Positions 54,763 to 63,929 of a DNA stretch of 64,000 nt are shown here, in pieces. Source of the stretch: Tolypothrix bouteillei VB521301 (GTDB lineage Bacteria; Cyanobacteriota; Cyanobacteriia; Cyanobacteriales; Nostocaceae); NCBI RefSeq assembly GCF_000760695.4, contig NZ_JHEG04000001.1:3134452-3198451 (forward strand), given 5' to 3'. The position numbers and the translations under genes are program-made. The notes under the pieces were generated by a model. It worked only from the letters and a program-made list of their open reading frames with translations. It ran no database searches and was not told the DNA's origin. Position 1 is the stretch's first letter. The number at the start of each line of letters is the position of its first letter.

Positions 54763-55497
54763 CTACGAAGGTAGATGTTTTACATAAGCTTCTACCAAAA
54801 GTATTAAGCTTTCCTTTTGTACTTTCATCTCTTTCACTCTTATAGCCATATCCTCAAATACAAAATATGGTAGAGCAAGCAGTTCTTTTACCTTTTCCAT
54901 TAAAGCAACAACTATATCTAGAGCTATCCCTTCTCCCTCCGTGCAGTTGAAATTTTCTAGCATCACGGGTTTATCCTGAGTCCGGGGACTAGCCATTGCT
55001 GCAAAACATACCGATTGAGTCTTACCTCGATCTTGTACCAGGATTTTTCCATTAAACGTCATCTTACCATTTCCTGGCAAGTAAATCTGTATTTCTTGTG
55101 GCTTAAGGGTGACAATTCTGTCATCTACATTCAAATAAAAATCTGGTATTTTGCTGCGAATGTAGTTTGACTTCAAAGCATTGTTTATATCTGCTTCTGC
55201 AAGCACAACACGAGCAGTTGCATTGACTGGTTTGTTAAGCTCAACTTGACCAAACAGAGCACTTAAAGGATTAACAGAAATACCATCTGTTTGCAGTACT
55301 AATTCCTGCAAGCGGATATCTTTTATAACTAGCCCTCGACCTGCAACCGAAACTCCATCAGCTTCTCCCTGAATTATCTTCAGCAGATCTGTTTGTACGT
55401 CTACTTCTATTTTGTCTGCACTATCCATCTGCTGAGATAGCGTCTTTTCTGCAACTTGTGACAGCATTTGTTCTTCAATTTTTTGCTGTTCCAACAT
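54763..55497 (-). CDS. DUF2993 domain protein
   Basis: A 244-residue protein of the DUF2993 (LmeA-like, lipid-binding fold) family common in cyanobacteria. It shows IEVDVQTDLLKIIQGEADGVSVAGRGLVIKDIRLQELVLQTDGISVNPLSALFGQVELNKPVNATARVVLAEADINNALKS in order, with the C-terminal MKVQKESLILLVEAYV. The opening 25 residues are a polar helix, with no clear signal peptide. Role unknown; a lipid- or pigment-binding task next to crtO and P450 genes is a guess. It starts 89 bp after the first P450. Confidence 0.85.
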   Translation of the reverse strand: MLEQQKIEEQMLSQVAEKTLSQQMDSADKIEVDVQTDLLKIIQGEADGVSVAGRGLVIKDIRLQELVLQTDGISVNPLSALFGQVELNKPVNATARVVLAEADINNALKSNYIRSKIPDFYLNVDDRIVTLKPQEIQIYLPGNGKMTFNGKILVQDRGKTQSVCFAAMASPRTQDKPVMLENFNCTEGEGIALDIVVALMEKVKELLALPYFVFEDMAIRVKEMKVQKESLILLVEAYVKHLPS

Positions 55498-55586
55498 AAA
55501 TTCACTATCTCCTACCCTACATCTCTTATCGCCTAATTTAGACGTGGATAGTTAGGAAGTGTATCTGCATGAAGATATAGAAAATC

Positions 55587-56930
55587 TCATCCATCGCTAA
55601 TACTTTTTATAACCATCTTAACGCCCCCTGAAGGAACAATGGTAATTCCCCTACGCACTGGATGTACTGGACGATTGTCAGCCAGTTCTAATTGAAAGCG
55701 CATCAAAATTGTTGCCAACACTAATTTTAGCTCGTACATGGAAAATGCTGTACCAATGCAACCGCGATAACCTCCACCAAAAGGCAAATATTCATAAGGC
55801 GAAAATTTCCGCTCTAAAAATCTCTCCGGGAGAAATTTTTTTGGTTCTGGATAAGTTTCAAGACGCTGATGTGCTAAGTAGATACAGGGAACTAAAACTG
55901 TTCCAAATTCATATTTCTGACCTGCAATCTCTACTTTATCTTTAACCATTCTTGGGGTGCAAATTAAGGCAATGGGATGCACTCTCAGAGTTTCTTGGCA
56001 AACAGCACTCAAATAGGGAAGTTGAGTTATGTCTTCAGGAGAGGCTTTACTGTCCAAACTATTTAGTTCTTTTAACAAATTATCTTTGACTTGTGGGTGA
56101 GAGTGAATTAAATAAAATACCCAAGTTAAAACAGCAGCTGTAGTTTCATATCCTAAAAGTAATAGTGAGACTAATTGGTCGCGTAACTCTATATCTGTCA
56201 TTTTTTGCCCGTCTTCGTCACTCGCTGACATTAACAGGCTGAGAACATCTGTGCGAGAATTACTGTCTAAATTCTTATTTTCCACCCGGCGTTCGGAAAT
56301 TTCTGCATAAATGAGTTTATCAATGTCCTCAATCCGTTTTTTGTAATTTCCCCAAGGACTCCACGTACCTAAATCTTTCTGGAGTGGTGGAAAGAAAAAG
56401 AAAGTAGAGTATAATGGTTTTGTAATATCTTCTAGTAATGAAGTTAATTTTTTTCTAAGTTGTTGATAGCGATCGCCTGGACGAAGACCAAAGACAACTT
56501 GCAGAATAATTTGCAAAGTGATATCTGGCATAATTTTTTGCATAGAAACTATTGTCCCTACTTGCCAGTTTTGTGTGGCTTCTTCTGTTATATTGCAAAT
56601 AGCTTCACCGTAAGTTTTCATGCGATCGCCATGAAAAGGTGGCATTAATAACTGACGCTGTCGGTTGTGCGATCGTCCTTCTTGTAAAACTATAGAATTT
56701 GAGCCAAACAAAGGTTCAAACACATGAGTCGCTTTTTTAAAATCCAACTCTTTAGCTGGTACTGCGAAGCACTCTGCAATGGCTTGAGGATGACTAAAAA
56801 ATACCACAGGTGGAGAATTCAGTCCTAATACTCGGACTGAGAAAGGGTCACCATATCGAGCAGCACTGTTTTCTAAGAACTTTATCGGGTTGATTATTAA
56901 TTGGATTGTTTGTAATAACGGTAATTTCAT
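55587..56930 (-). CDS. Cytochrome P450, CYP110-like (1)
   Basis: The 447-residue haem monooxygenase has I-helix GYETTAAVLTW (oxygen activation), ExxR ETLRVHP, and haem-binding loop FSPYEYLPFGGGYRGCIG with the axial Cys. The N-terminal pattern PVVFFSHPQAIAECF, SIVLQEGRSHNRQRQLLMPPFHGDRM is typical of the cyanobacterial CYP110 group, which hydroxylates fatty acids, terpenes and related compounds. No membrane anchor is visible. It is the most diverged of the three P450s (GYRGC where the others have RRC; GYETTA for GHETTA). Redox partners are not encoded nearby. Confidence 0.92.
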   Translation of the reverse strand: MKLPLLQTIQLIINPIKFLENSAARYGDPFSVRVLGLNSPPVVFFSHPQAIAECFAVPAKELDFKKATHVFEPLFGSNSIVLQEGRSHNRQRQLLMPPFHGDRMKTYGEAICNITEEATQNWQVGTIVSMQKIMPDITLQIILQVVFGLRPGDRYQQLRKKLTSLLEDITKPLYSTFFFFPPLQKDLGTWSPWGNYKKRIEDIDKLIYAEISERRVENKNLDSNSRTDVLSLLMSASDEDGQKMTDIELRDQLVSLLLLGYETTAAVLTWVFYLIHSHPQVKDNLLKELNSLDSKASPEDITQLPYLSAVCQETLRVHPIALICTPRMVKDKVEIAGQKYEFGTVLVPCIYLAHQRLETYPEPKKFLPERFLERKFSPYEYLPFGGGYRGCIGTAFSMYELKLVLATILMRFQLELADNRPVHPVRRGITIVPSGGVKMVIKSISDG

Positions 56931-56953
56931 AATAAATTTTTTGATTTTTACCC

Positions 56954-57121
56954 CGGCGAATAGAATTCGCGGCTATACAGGCGAAACCCACCTACGTGGG
57001 TTTCAAAATCTCCAACCGTTAGTCCGCGTATAGCCCTTACGGGCATAGCCTGCGGCATCGCGTAGCGTGCGCTTTGCGCTTAGGCGGACTTTGTTTGTAT
57101 AATACCGGATTCTATTCGCCG
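56954..57121. repeat. MITE-like element between two P450 genes
   Basis: A 168-bp element bounded by 13-bp perfect inverted repeats (CGGCGAATAGAAT at 56954-56966 and its complement at 57109-57121). It has a hairpin AACCCACctacGTGGGTT inside and the dispersed ATAGCCTGCGGCATYGCGTAGC repeat at 57045-57066. No coding capacity. Related pieces are seen near 50087 and 6130. Confidence 0.75.
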
Positions 57122-57190
57122 AAAATTTTTCCTTTTGAACCGCACCAGGCGCAGAGTACGCAGAGGACAGAGGTGAGGGAGATAGAACAC

Positions 57191-58570
57191 TTAACCGGAA
57201 ATAGATTCCAAAAGTTGAGATTTAATGCTATGCGGACTTGCAACTGCCATTTCTATGGGACGATGAGGACCTGTGACTAATCCACGACGTTTTGGTTTAA
57301 TATCATCTTTTGTAACTAACGCCAAGTCAAGTTGAGACAGAATTGTTGCTAACACCACTTTCATCTCAAATTGAGCAAATGCAGTACCAATGCAGCGCCT
57401 GACACCACCGCCAAAAGGTAAATATTCGTATGGCGAAAATTGCCTTTCTAAAAAACGTTCTGGTTTAAACTGCTTGGGTTCGGGATATAAGTCCTCGCGC
57501 TGATGTGTGAGGTAAATTGAGCCAAGTAGAATTGTACCGGGTTCGAGGTCGTAACCGCACATTGAGACAGGGGTTTTGACTACCCTTGGAAAGGTCAGCA
57601 TTCCTACTGGATAAATCCGGAGAGTTTCACAGCACACAGCATTGAGGTAGGGTAGTTTCAACACGGTACTATAATCCAAGCGAGCGCTCAACGAATCGAG
57701 TTCTGCTTGCAGTTTTTCTTTGACTTCTGGTAGCTTGTGAATCCAGTATATTGCCCAAGTTAAGGCTGTTGCGGTTGTTTCGTGACCGGCTGTAAGTAAG
57801 GTCACTAACTCGTCGCGTAATTCTTCATCTGTCATCGGCTGACCATCTTCATCTGTAGCAGCCATAAGCAAGCTTAGGATATCAGTGCGGGATGCGTCTG
57901 GTTTTTCTCGTCGTTCTTGAATTTCCTCTTGTAGAAGTTGGTGAACTTTTGCTCGATTGCGAAGAAATCTTCCCCAAGGGCTTTGCGGTCCCAAATCTTT
58001 TTGTAAAGCAGGAAAATAGAGTTGAAGAACTCTTATAGGAGTATTTTCGCGTTCATCTAACAACAAACATAAAGTTTTTTCTATTTCTTCAGCGCGATCG
58101 CTATCATACAATCCAAATACGGCTTGCATGATAACGCGCAAAGCAATTGTTTGCATTGCATTTCTCAGAGAAAATGGCTTATCTATTTGCCATTGACTCA
58201 TAACTTCTTCAGTAACTTTGCTCATCACTTGTCCGTAGACTTTCATTCTGTCACCGTGAAATGGAGGCATTAATAATTGCCGTTGTCTTCGGTGTGCTTC
58301 TCCGCTTAAAGTAATTACGGAATTCTTCCCAAGCATTGGTTCAAACACAGTATTCCAATCGCTAGGTGCTTCAAATTCTTTTGTATCACTAGTTAATATT
58401 TGTTGTAGCGCTTGAGGATTGCTAACAAAAACAACTGGTTGCATCAAGTTTAGTGTAAAAATGTCACCATAGCGTTTGGCACAGGCTTCCATTTGCGCCA
58501 TAGGGCTGAGAATCCAATGTAGAATTTGGATAAGACCTGGAGTTCGGACAGTGTTTGGTAGTTTCATCAT
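57191..58570 (-). CDS. Cytochrome P450, CYP110-like (2)
   Basis: The 459-residue P450 has I-helix GHETTATALTW, ETLRIYPVGMLTFPRV (ExxR region) and haem loop YLPFGGGVRRCIGTAFAQ. Its N-terminus begins MMKLPNTVRTPGLIQILHWILSPM and lacks a strong anchor. The middle segment KFLRNRAKVHQLLQEEIQERR and PMTDEELRDELVTLLTAGHE are family features. Very similar in plan to the P450 at 59236, suggesting a tandem duplication. Substrate unknown; fatty acid or terpenoid hydroxylation is usual for CYP110. Confidence 0.93.
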   Translation of the reverse strand: MMKLPNTVRTPGLIQILHWILSPMAQMEACAKRYGDIFTLNLMQPVVFVSNPQALQQILTSDTKEFEAPSDWNTVFEPMLGKNSVITLSGEAHRRQRQLLMPPFHGDRMKVYGQVMSKVTEEVMSQWQIDKPFSLRNAMQTIALRVIMQAVFGLYDSDRAEEIEKTLCLLLDERENTPIRVLQLYFPALQKDLGPQSPWGRFLRNRAKVHQLLQEEIQERREKPDASRTDILSLLMAATDEDGQPMTDEELRDELVTLLTAGHETTATALTWAIYWIHKLPEVKEKLQAELDSLSARLDYSTVLKLPYLNAVCCETLRIYPVGMLTFPRVVKTPVSMCGYDLEPGTILLGSIYLTHQREDLYPEPKQFKPERFLERQFSPYEYLPFGGGVRRCIGTAFAQFEMKVVLATILSQLDLALVTKDDIKPKRRGLVTGPHRPIEMAVASPHSIKSQLLESISG

Positions 58571-58803
58571 ATCTTGTTATCTCACCGACTTTTTTACCAA
58601 TGAAACTAACTTTAGATAAACATTTTTTTTGAAGTTGATAGATTGGCTACTTATCAGAATTCTATTTTATTTGTAAAATTTTTGAAGTTGGTGCAATTTC
58701 AACAGGTAATGAGTGTACCTTCGCTCCGGATTGAAAGGGAGAGAGGAATTAATGCTTGACTGAGTAAAATTATCAACTTAAGGTTGTTGTACTTCACAAC
58801 TAG

Positions 58804-58845
58804 TTAATCCCTTAGCTCTTTTATATTAGTATCAACTGCCACCAT
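58804..58845 (-). pseudogene. Remnant of a PIN-domain (VapC) toxin gene
   Basis: Overlapping the antitoxin stop, an ATG at 58845 opens MVAVDTNIKELRD and stops. MVAVDTNI is the exact opening of PIN toxins (followed by L/V in intact genes), including the first catalytic Asp. The remaining 120 or so codons are missing. Confidence 0.65.
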
Positions 58846-59095
58846 GCCATGATTCCTCTATACCCTGACGAATAGCATCATCCATTTCTTCAACAGTTTT
58901 TGGTGTTCCTTGGTATTTTAAGCATCCAGCAACATCAGCCAGTGTTGTTTCTAAAAAAGGTTTTTTTGGTTTCAGAAGAATTCCGTCACCCATATCAATT
59001 GCTATCAGTTCCTGTTCTACTTCCCAGCCATGAGACTTTCGCAATGGTTCGGGAATTATTACTTGTCCTTCATTGGATATTTTTGTGATTTCCAT
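58832..59095 (-). CDS. AbrB/MazE-type antitoxin-like protein
   Basis: The 87-residue swapped-hairpin AbrB-fold protein begins MEITKISNEGQVIIPEPLRKSHGWEVEQELIAID, the DNA-binding beta-alpha-beta core. A charged tail follows (LADVAGCLKYQGTPKTVEEMDDAIRQGIEESW), of the kind that wraps around a PIN toxin. The toxin gene behind it has been lost to a 13-codon remnant that overlaps the antitoxin stop. It may survive as a lone repressor. Confidence 0.88.
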   Translation of the reverse strand: MEITKISNEGQVIIPEPLRKSHGWEVEQELIAIDMGDGILLKPKKPFLETTLADVAGCLKYQGTPKTVEEMDDAIRQGIEESWHGGS

Positions 59096-59235
59096 AATTG
59101 AGATCGGGGAACATATAATTATCCTATTGAAATTATAGCAGTATAAGCGTCACCTAATAGCTTCCATTTATTACATGGCTCTATTTTATTTTTGAAATAA
59201 ATGAACTGTAAATACGCAAAGGTTACAAAGAAAAA

Positions 59236-60636
59236 TTACAGAGGTTTTTCTACCAATTCCAAGGAGGATGTGCTGGGGATTGGTTTAGTTTTATGTTGAT
59301 TTTTAATTACTAATTCAATGGGACGATTGGGACCTGTTACTAAACCGCGACGTTTTGGTTTAACTTCATGATAATTGACTGAAGCTAAGTTATAAGTTGA
59401 TAGAATTTTTGCCAGCACGAGTTTCATTTCAAATTGAGCAAAGGCTAAACCAATACAGCGCCTAATTCCACCACCAAATGGTAAAAATTCATAAGGTGAA
59501 AATTGCTTTTCTAGAAAACGTTCTGGCTTGAAATTTTCTGGTTCGGGGTATGTTTCTTGACGTCGGTGAGCAAGGTAAATCGATCCAATTACGTCTGTAC
59601 CGGGTTCTATTGTGTGTCCCATGAGTGAAACTGATGTTTGAGCAACTCGTGCAAAGGTCAGCATTCCTACTGGGTAAATACGTAAGGTTTCACAGCAAAC
59701 TGCATTGAGGTAGGGGAGTTTAAAAACAGTCATGGGATCTGGATTTTCGCCTAAGTTATCTAGTTCTTGCAGCAATTGTTCTCGAACTGCAGGCAATTTG
59801 TGAATCCAGTACAACGCCCAGGTTAAAGCTGTGGCTGTTGTCTCGTGTCCTGCTGTCAGTACAGTGATGAGCTCGTCGCGCAACTGTTCATCGGTCATTT
59901 GTTCTCCCATTTCATCTCTTGCAGCTACGAGCATACTGAGAATATCTGTACGCAAGCAGTTACCCTGCTTGCGACGCTCTTGAATTTCTGAGTAAATCAG
60001 TTCGTCTGCTTTTTGCTGACGGCGCATTCCTTTTTCCCAGAGCCACGAACCTGGATAACTCATTCTTAATGCTGGGAAAAACAGCAAAGTCATGGATAGC
60101 AGGGAACTCCCTCGATCTAAGATCGCAGCTAACAGTTGCTCTAATTGTTGGGCGCGGGAACTGTTGTACAGTCCAAACACGGCTTGTATGATTACGCGTA
60201 AGGTTATGGCTTGCATTGCAGAACGAGCACAAAAAGGTTTACCGATTTGCCATTGGCTCATTATCTGTTCTGTTACATCGTTAATGACTTGTCCGTAGCT
60301 TCGCATCCTATCACCATGAAAAGGAGGCATTAATAATTGCCTTTGACGCTGATGTGCTTCTCCACTTAAGGTGAAAACCGATTGTTTCCCAACTAGGGGT
60401 TCAAATTCTGTATTTAACTCTCCTGGAGATGTAAACTTTTCTGTATCGTTGGTTAAAATTTCTTGCAAGGCTTGGGGATGACTCGTGACTACCAAAGGTG
60501 GAGTGTTGCGACCTAACTGGAGAGTAAATATGTCGCCGTAGCGTTTGGCGCATTCTTCCATCTGTGACAAGGGAGTGAAAATCCACTCCAATAGCTGTAC
60601 CGAAGGTGGCTTCTGCACCGGATTTGGTAGTATCAT
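59236..60636 (-). CDS. Cytochrome P450, CYP110-like (3)
   Basis: The 466-residue P450 has I-helix LTAGHETTATALTW, ETLRIYPVGMLTFARV and haem loop FLPFGGGIRRCIGLAFAQ. The opening MILPNPVQKPPSVQLLEWIFTPLSQMEECAKRYGDIF mirrors the P450 at 57191. The C-terminal tail (KTKPIPSTSSLELVEKPL) is longer than in the other two. First gene in transcription order of the P450 group. The antitoxin remnant locus interrupts the spacing to the next P450. Confidence 0.93.
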   Translation of the reverse strand: MILPNPVQKPPSVQLLEWIFTPLSQMEECAKRYGDIFTLQLGRNTPPLVVTSHPQALQEILTNDTEKFTSPGELNTEFEPLVGKQSVFTLSGEAHQRQRQLLMPPFHGDRMRSYGQVINDVTEQIMSQWQIGKPFCARSAMQAITLRVIIQAVFGLYNSSRAQQLEQLLAAILDRGSSLLSMTLLFFPALRMSYPGSWLWEKGMRRQQKADELIYSEIQERRKQGNCLRTDILSMLVAARDEMGEQMTDEQLRDELITVLTAGHETTATALTWALYWIHKLPAVREQLLQELDNLGENPDPMTVFKLPYLNAVCCETLRIYPVGMLTFARVAQTSVSLMGHTIEPGTDVIGSIYLAHRRQETYPEPENFKPERFLEKQFSPYEFLPFGGGIRRCIGLAFAQFEMKLVLAKILSTYNLASVNYHEVKPKRRGLVTGPNRPIELVIKNQHKTKPIPSTSSLELVEKPL

Positions 60637-60833
60637 AAATTTTCTTATATAAAAATCTTTTTACTGAACCTACCATAAAGCCATTCAATTATGTGATGCA
60701 CGACATTCAAGATTATTATCGTTGTATGACTAAATAGTAATTTATTCTGACAACATGAAAGTTGTAAAATTTTTGTTAAATTGAACAAGCATTTATTTTG
60801 CCTCTTCAGAACACTTCGATAAAGGTACTCAGC

Positions 60834-63047
60834 ATGACAGCAACTACCCCAAAGGAAACTTCAACGGCTCCTAATTTTTGTGAAGGAATTCAATACTTTG
60901 GCGGAGCTATCCCAGGTTTTGAAACTTATGGCAAAATACCAGCAGTAGATTCGGGTGATTGTGCGATCGCCAATGCCTCAGATCCAGCAGCTGTCTTCCA
61001 AACCTTACTTGCTGCTGATGCTTTGCGCTATCTAACATTGCAAATTACTGGTAGTAAAGCCTCCGGACACCCTGGTGGGTTTGCCAGCCAAGCGGAAGCT
61101 TACGCATCGCTTGTCATGCTCGGTTACAAAAATATTATTACCGAAGTGGGACATCATGCCCCTGGCTTTTACAGTGCCATGTTCTTAGATCGTTCGTTAG
61201 AGGACATGGGAATTTACACGGTGCAGCAATTGCGCGATCGCTTCCGAGAAAAGCACGGGTTGTTAGGGCATCTCTCCGGCTACATTCCCGGTATTTTAGC
61301 ACCTGCTGGTCCTTTAGGACAGGGGCAACATTTTGCAATGGCGGCTGCGCTGCTGCACAAAGACAAGCTTTTTCCCTTTACCATTGGCGATGGTGGGTTG
61401 GGCGAACCTTATGTCATGAGTTCAATGGCGCACTTCCACACCGCTTTTCCTGGCGTGACTAATTTCTTACCTGTGTTGGTATGGAACGGTTACAGTCAAG
61501 AACACCACAGCATGGTATCTCTCAAAACTAACCAACAGATGCTCGAATACTGGCGGGGTAACGGTTTTGAGGAAGTCGTGTTAGTTGATGCTAAAGATTT
61601 TGACGACACAAACCAATCGGGAGATTATGTTGACAGTACTGCTTTTTCCTTTGAGAAGAGGTTAGCGTTTACTCAAGCTGTACTCTCAGGGGTGGATAAA
61701 GCTGCGCGTTCGGCGTTGGGGGGTAAGCTGACTGTTTTTATTATCAAACAACTCAAAGGCGCGGGAGTTCACGCACGAGGTGCTAAGTCTCACAACCTCT
61801 ATCCGAAAGATACTTTAGACGCACCCCACATTGTTAGTGCTTTGAAAGAACGAGCTTTACCTGTAGAAGCTTGGGAATTGGTAAGAACAAATTGCGAGCG
61901 TGCGGGTGGGGGTCCTGCAGCGAAGACTGTTGTGACAGAATTTGAATATCCTTTGCCAGATTTAGGCAAATTGCCTTTAGAAGAATACGCTGTTGGAGGG
62001 GAAGCAAAAGTTTCTACCACAGCCATGGGACAATTGGTAGCAAAAGTTGGACAGATAGACAGTCACTTCCTTGTCACCAATGCTGATGGTAACGAAGCAT
62101 CTGGGATCGGTAATATTAACCAAGCACTGAAGATCATTCACCCCACCACTGACGATCTATACAACCAAACACCCAACGGACAAGTTTACGAACCTTTGAG
62201 TGAAGATGCTTGTGCGGGGTTAGCTGTTGGCTTGTCTTTAATGGGTGCGAGAACGTTATGGTGTTCTTATGAATCTTTTGCTATCAACGGGTTACCTATT
62301 TGGCAAACTGTGACCCAAGCAATGGCAGAATTGCGCCGTCTTACACCTTCGACTATTACGTTATTTACTGCTGGTGCGTTGGAGCAAGGGCGCAATGGTT
62401 GGACTCACCAACGTCCGGAAATTGAAGCTTATTTTGCTTCTATGATGCGGAACGGTAATGTGTTTCCTGTTTTTCCTCCGGATGCTAATAGCATTCAAGT
62501 TTGTTATGACTGGGCGCTAACAACTAAGAATAAGGGAATTGTCATTACTGCTAGTAAATCTCCTTTACCCATTCGCACGACTTTTGAACAAACTCGTCAG
62601 GGATTGCATGATGGTGCGATCGCATTGCATGAAACTTCTGGTAAGAAGAAAGTTGTTTTTGCTGTAATTGGCGATATGACTTTAATACCAGTGTTTGAAG
62701 CTGCTGCTTCCTTAGAACAAGAGGGTATTGGAGTTAAGATAGTTTCTGTTATTAACCCGCGTCGTTTGTATCGTCTTGGTGATACGGCTTGGGATACCTG
62801 TTCCGAACCTGATGGCGATTTTGTAAGCGATGAAAAATTTGCTGAATTGTTTGATGGTGATGCTTTGATTGGTGTAACTGGTGGTGCTAGTGCTATGCTT
62901 GAACCTATTATGTTGAGAAGTACTAGTAAGCGTGATACTTTCGCTTGGAAGCGTGGAGAAACAACTGCAAGTGCTGGCGAATTGATGGCGTTTAATGGTT
63001 TAACTGCTGCGGCTTTAAAGAAACGGGGGCTTGAGTTGGTAGGTTAA
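60834..63047 (+). CDS. Transketolase/phosphoketolase-like thiamine diphosphate enzyme
   Basis: The protein of about 737 residues has both thiamine diphosphate halves. The N-terminal half reads LRYLTLQITGSKASGHPGGFASQAEAYASLVMLG (HPGG as in transketolase and phosphoketolase), IGDGGLGEPYVMSS (the GDG metal/ThDP motif), NGYSQEHHSMVS and FIIKQLKGAGVHARG. The C-terminal pyrimidine-type half reads LVTNADGNEASGIGN, EPLSEDACAGLAVGLSLMGARTLWCSYESFAING and SPLPIRTTFEQTRQG. It differs from the common 800-residue Xfp phosphoketolase and from ordinary Tkt. The start was placed at ATG 60834 with AAAGG upstream; the longer TTG start at 60798 is less likely. The reaction is not settled by sequence alone. Confidence 0.8.
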   Translation: MTATTPKETSTAPNFCEGIQYFGGAIPGFETYGKIPAVDSGDCAIANASDPAAVFQTLLAADALRYLTLQITGSKASGHPGGFASQAEAYASLVMLGYKNIITEVGHHAPGFYSAMFLDRSLEDMGIYTVQQLRDRFREKHGLLGHLSGYIPGILAPAGPLGQGQHFAMAAALLHKDKLFPFTIGDGGLGEPYVMSSMAHFHTAFPGVTNFLPVLVWNGYSQEHHSMVSLKTNQQMLEYWRGNGFEEVVLVDAKDFDDTNQSGDYVDSTAFSFEKRLAFTQAVLSGVDKAARSALGGKLTVFIIKQLKGAGVHARGAKSHNLYPKDTLDAPHIVSALKERALPVEAWELVRTNCERAGGGPAAKTVVTEFEYPLPDLGKLPLEEYAVGGEAKVSTTAMGQLVAKVGQIDSHFLVTNADGNEASGIGNINQALKIIHPTTDDLYNQTPNGQVYEPLSEDACAGLAVGLSLMGARTLWCSYESFAINGLPIWQTVTQAMAELRRLTPSTITLFTAGALEQGRNGWTHQRPEIEAYFASMMRNGNVFPVFPPDANSIQVCYDWALTTKNKGIVITASKSPLPIRTTFEQTRQGLHDGAIALHETSGKKKVVFAVIGDMTLIPVFEAAASLEQEGIGVKIVSVINPRRLYRLGDTAWDTCSEPDGDFVSDEKFAELFDGDALIGVTGGASAMLEPIMLRSTSKRDTFAWKRGETTASAGELMAFNGLTAAALKKRGLELVG

Positions 63048-63300
63048 GTTTTGATTTTGAGCTACAGATGCACGCAGATGAACGCGGATAAATTAGCGTT
63101 TTATGCGTGTATCTGTAGTTTTATTAAGGACTTCCAAATTAAAAAATCTCTAAATTTTTCTTGTATCATAGGATTAGTGTCCGTCTTAAAAATAGGCAGG
63201 AAAAGACGCTCACTTCGCAATAGGGGATAATTTACTTCTTGGAAATTCCTTCGATTTAACTATATATTGCACCTGATGCTCAATTTGGTACAAATTATTT

Positions 63301-63519
63301 ATGAAATTCAAGGTGATTTTTACATTTGATTCGGAATATGAAGGGTATGTTGCTGAAGTTCCTGAACTTCCTGGTTGTGTAAGTCAAGGTAAGACGTTGG
63401 ATGAAGCGATTGAAAATATTAAGGATGCGATTAAAGGCTATCTTCACGTTGAAGCCAAGCACGGTAAGCCCTATGTTCCAAAAGAATCTCAAACCTTTAT
63501 TGGGGAAGTCATAGTTTGA
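63301..63519 (+). CDS. hicB: HicB-type antitoxin
   Basis: The 72-residue RNase-H-fold antitoxin reads MKFKVIFTFDSEYEGYVAEVPELPGCVSQGKTLDEAIENIKDAIKGYL, the core of the HicB family. It lacks the C-terminal ribbon-helix-helix domain of long HicB proteins. It would neutralise the HicA gene product downstream. Confidence 0.9.
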   Translation: MKFKVIFTFDSEYEGYVAEVPELPGCVSQGKTLDEAIENIKDAIKGYLHVEAKHGKPYVPKESQTFIGEVIV

Positions 63520-63710
63520 AGAAGGCAGAAGTACGAAGGCAGAGGGCAGAAGGTTCCATTTAGAAGGGGATTCAGACCCCTCCTAAATGGTAGCGACTGA
63601 ACGGAGTTCAGTCGGGGTCTTAAACCCTTGTTCCCTTTGGTAACTCGCAGAGAGCGGAGCCAGTATTCCCTTCTGCCTCCAGCAAAGCTGCCCTCTGCCT
63701 TTCTTGATAA
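63520..63710. repeat. Repeat element separating hicB and hicA
   Basis: 191 bp bounded by an inverted repeat (GAAGGCAGAGGGCAG near 63534 and CTGCCCTCTGCCTTTC near 63690). Inside lie two hairpins, CCATTTAG..AGGGG/CCCCTCCTAAATGG and GACTGAACggaGTTCAGTC. No coding content. Confidence 0.75.
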
Positions 63711-63929
63711 ATGGGACGTTTATCAAATATTTCTGGTAAAGAAGCGGTAAAAATTTTTGAGAAGTTTGGTTACGTCTTAGATCATCAAACTGGGAGCCAC
63801 ATGATTCTTTCGCACATATTAAAACCAACTTTATCAGTTCCTAATCATCGGGAATTAGCGCCAGGTTTACTTAGAAGTTTGATTCGACAAGCAGGAATGA
63901 CAGTAGATGAATTTTTAGAAAATCAATAA
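63711..63929 (+). CDS. hicA: HicA-type mRNA interferase toxin
   Basis: The 72-residue toxin with double-stranded RNA-binding fold contains SGKEAVKIFEKFGYVLDHQTGSHMILSH with the catalytic His of GSH, and ELAPGLLRSLIRQAGMTVDEFL. It is complete. In most hicBA or hicAB pairs the genes nearly touch; here 191 bp of repeat lies between them. The ATG follows the repeat by a few bases, with no evident ribosome-binding site. Confidence 0.9.
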   Translation: MGRLSNISGKEAVKIFEKFGYVLDHQTGSHMILSHILKPTLSVPNHRELAPGLLRSLIRQAGMTVDEFLENQ

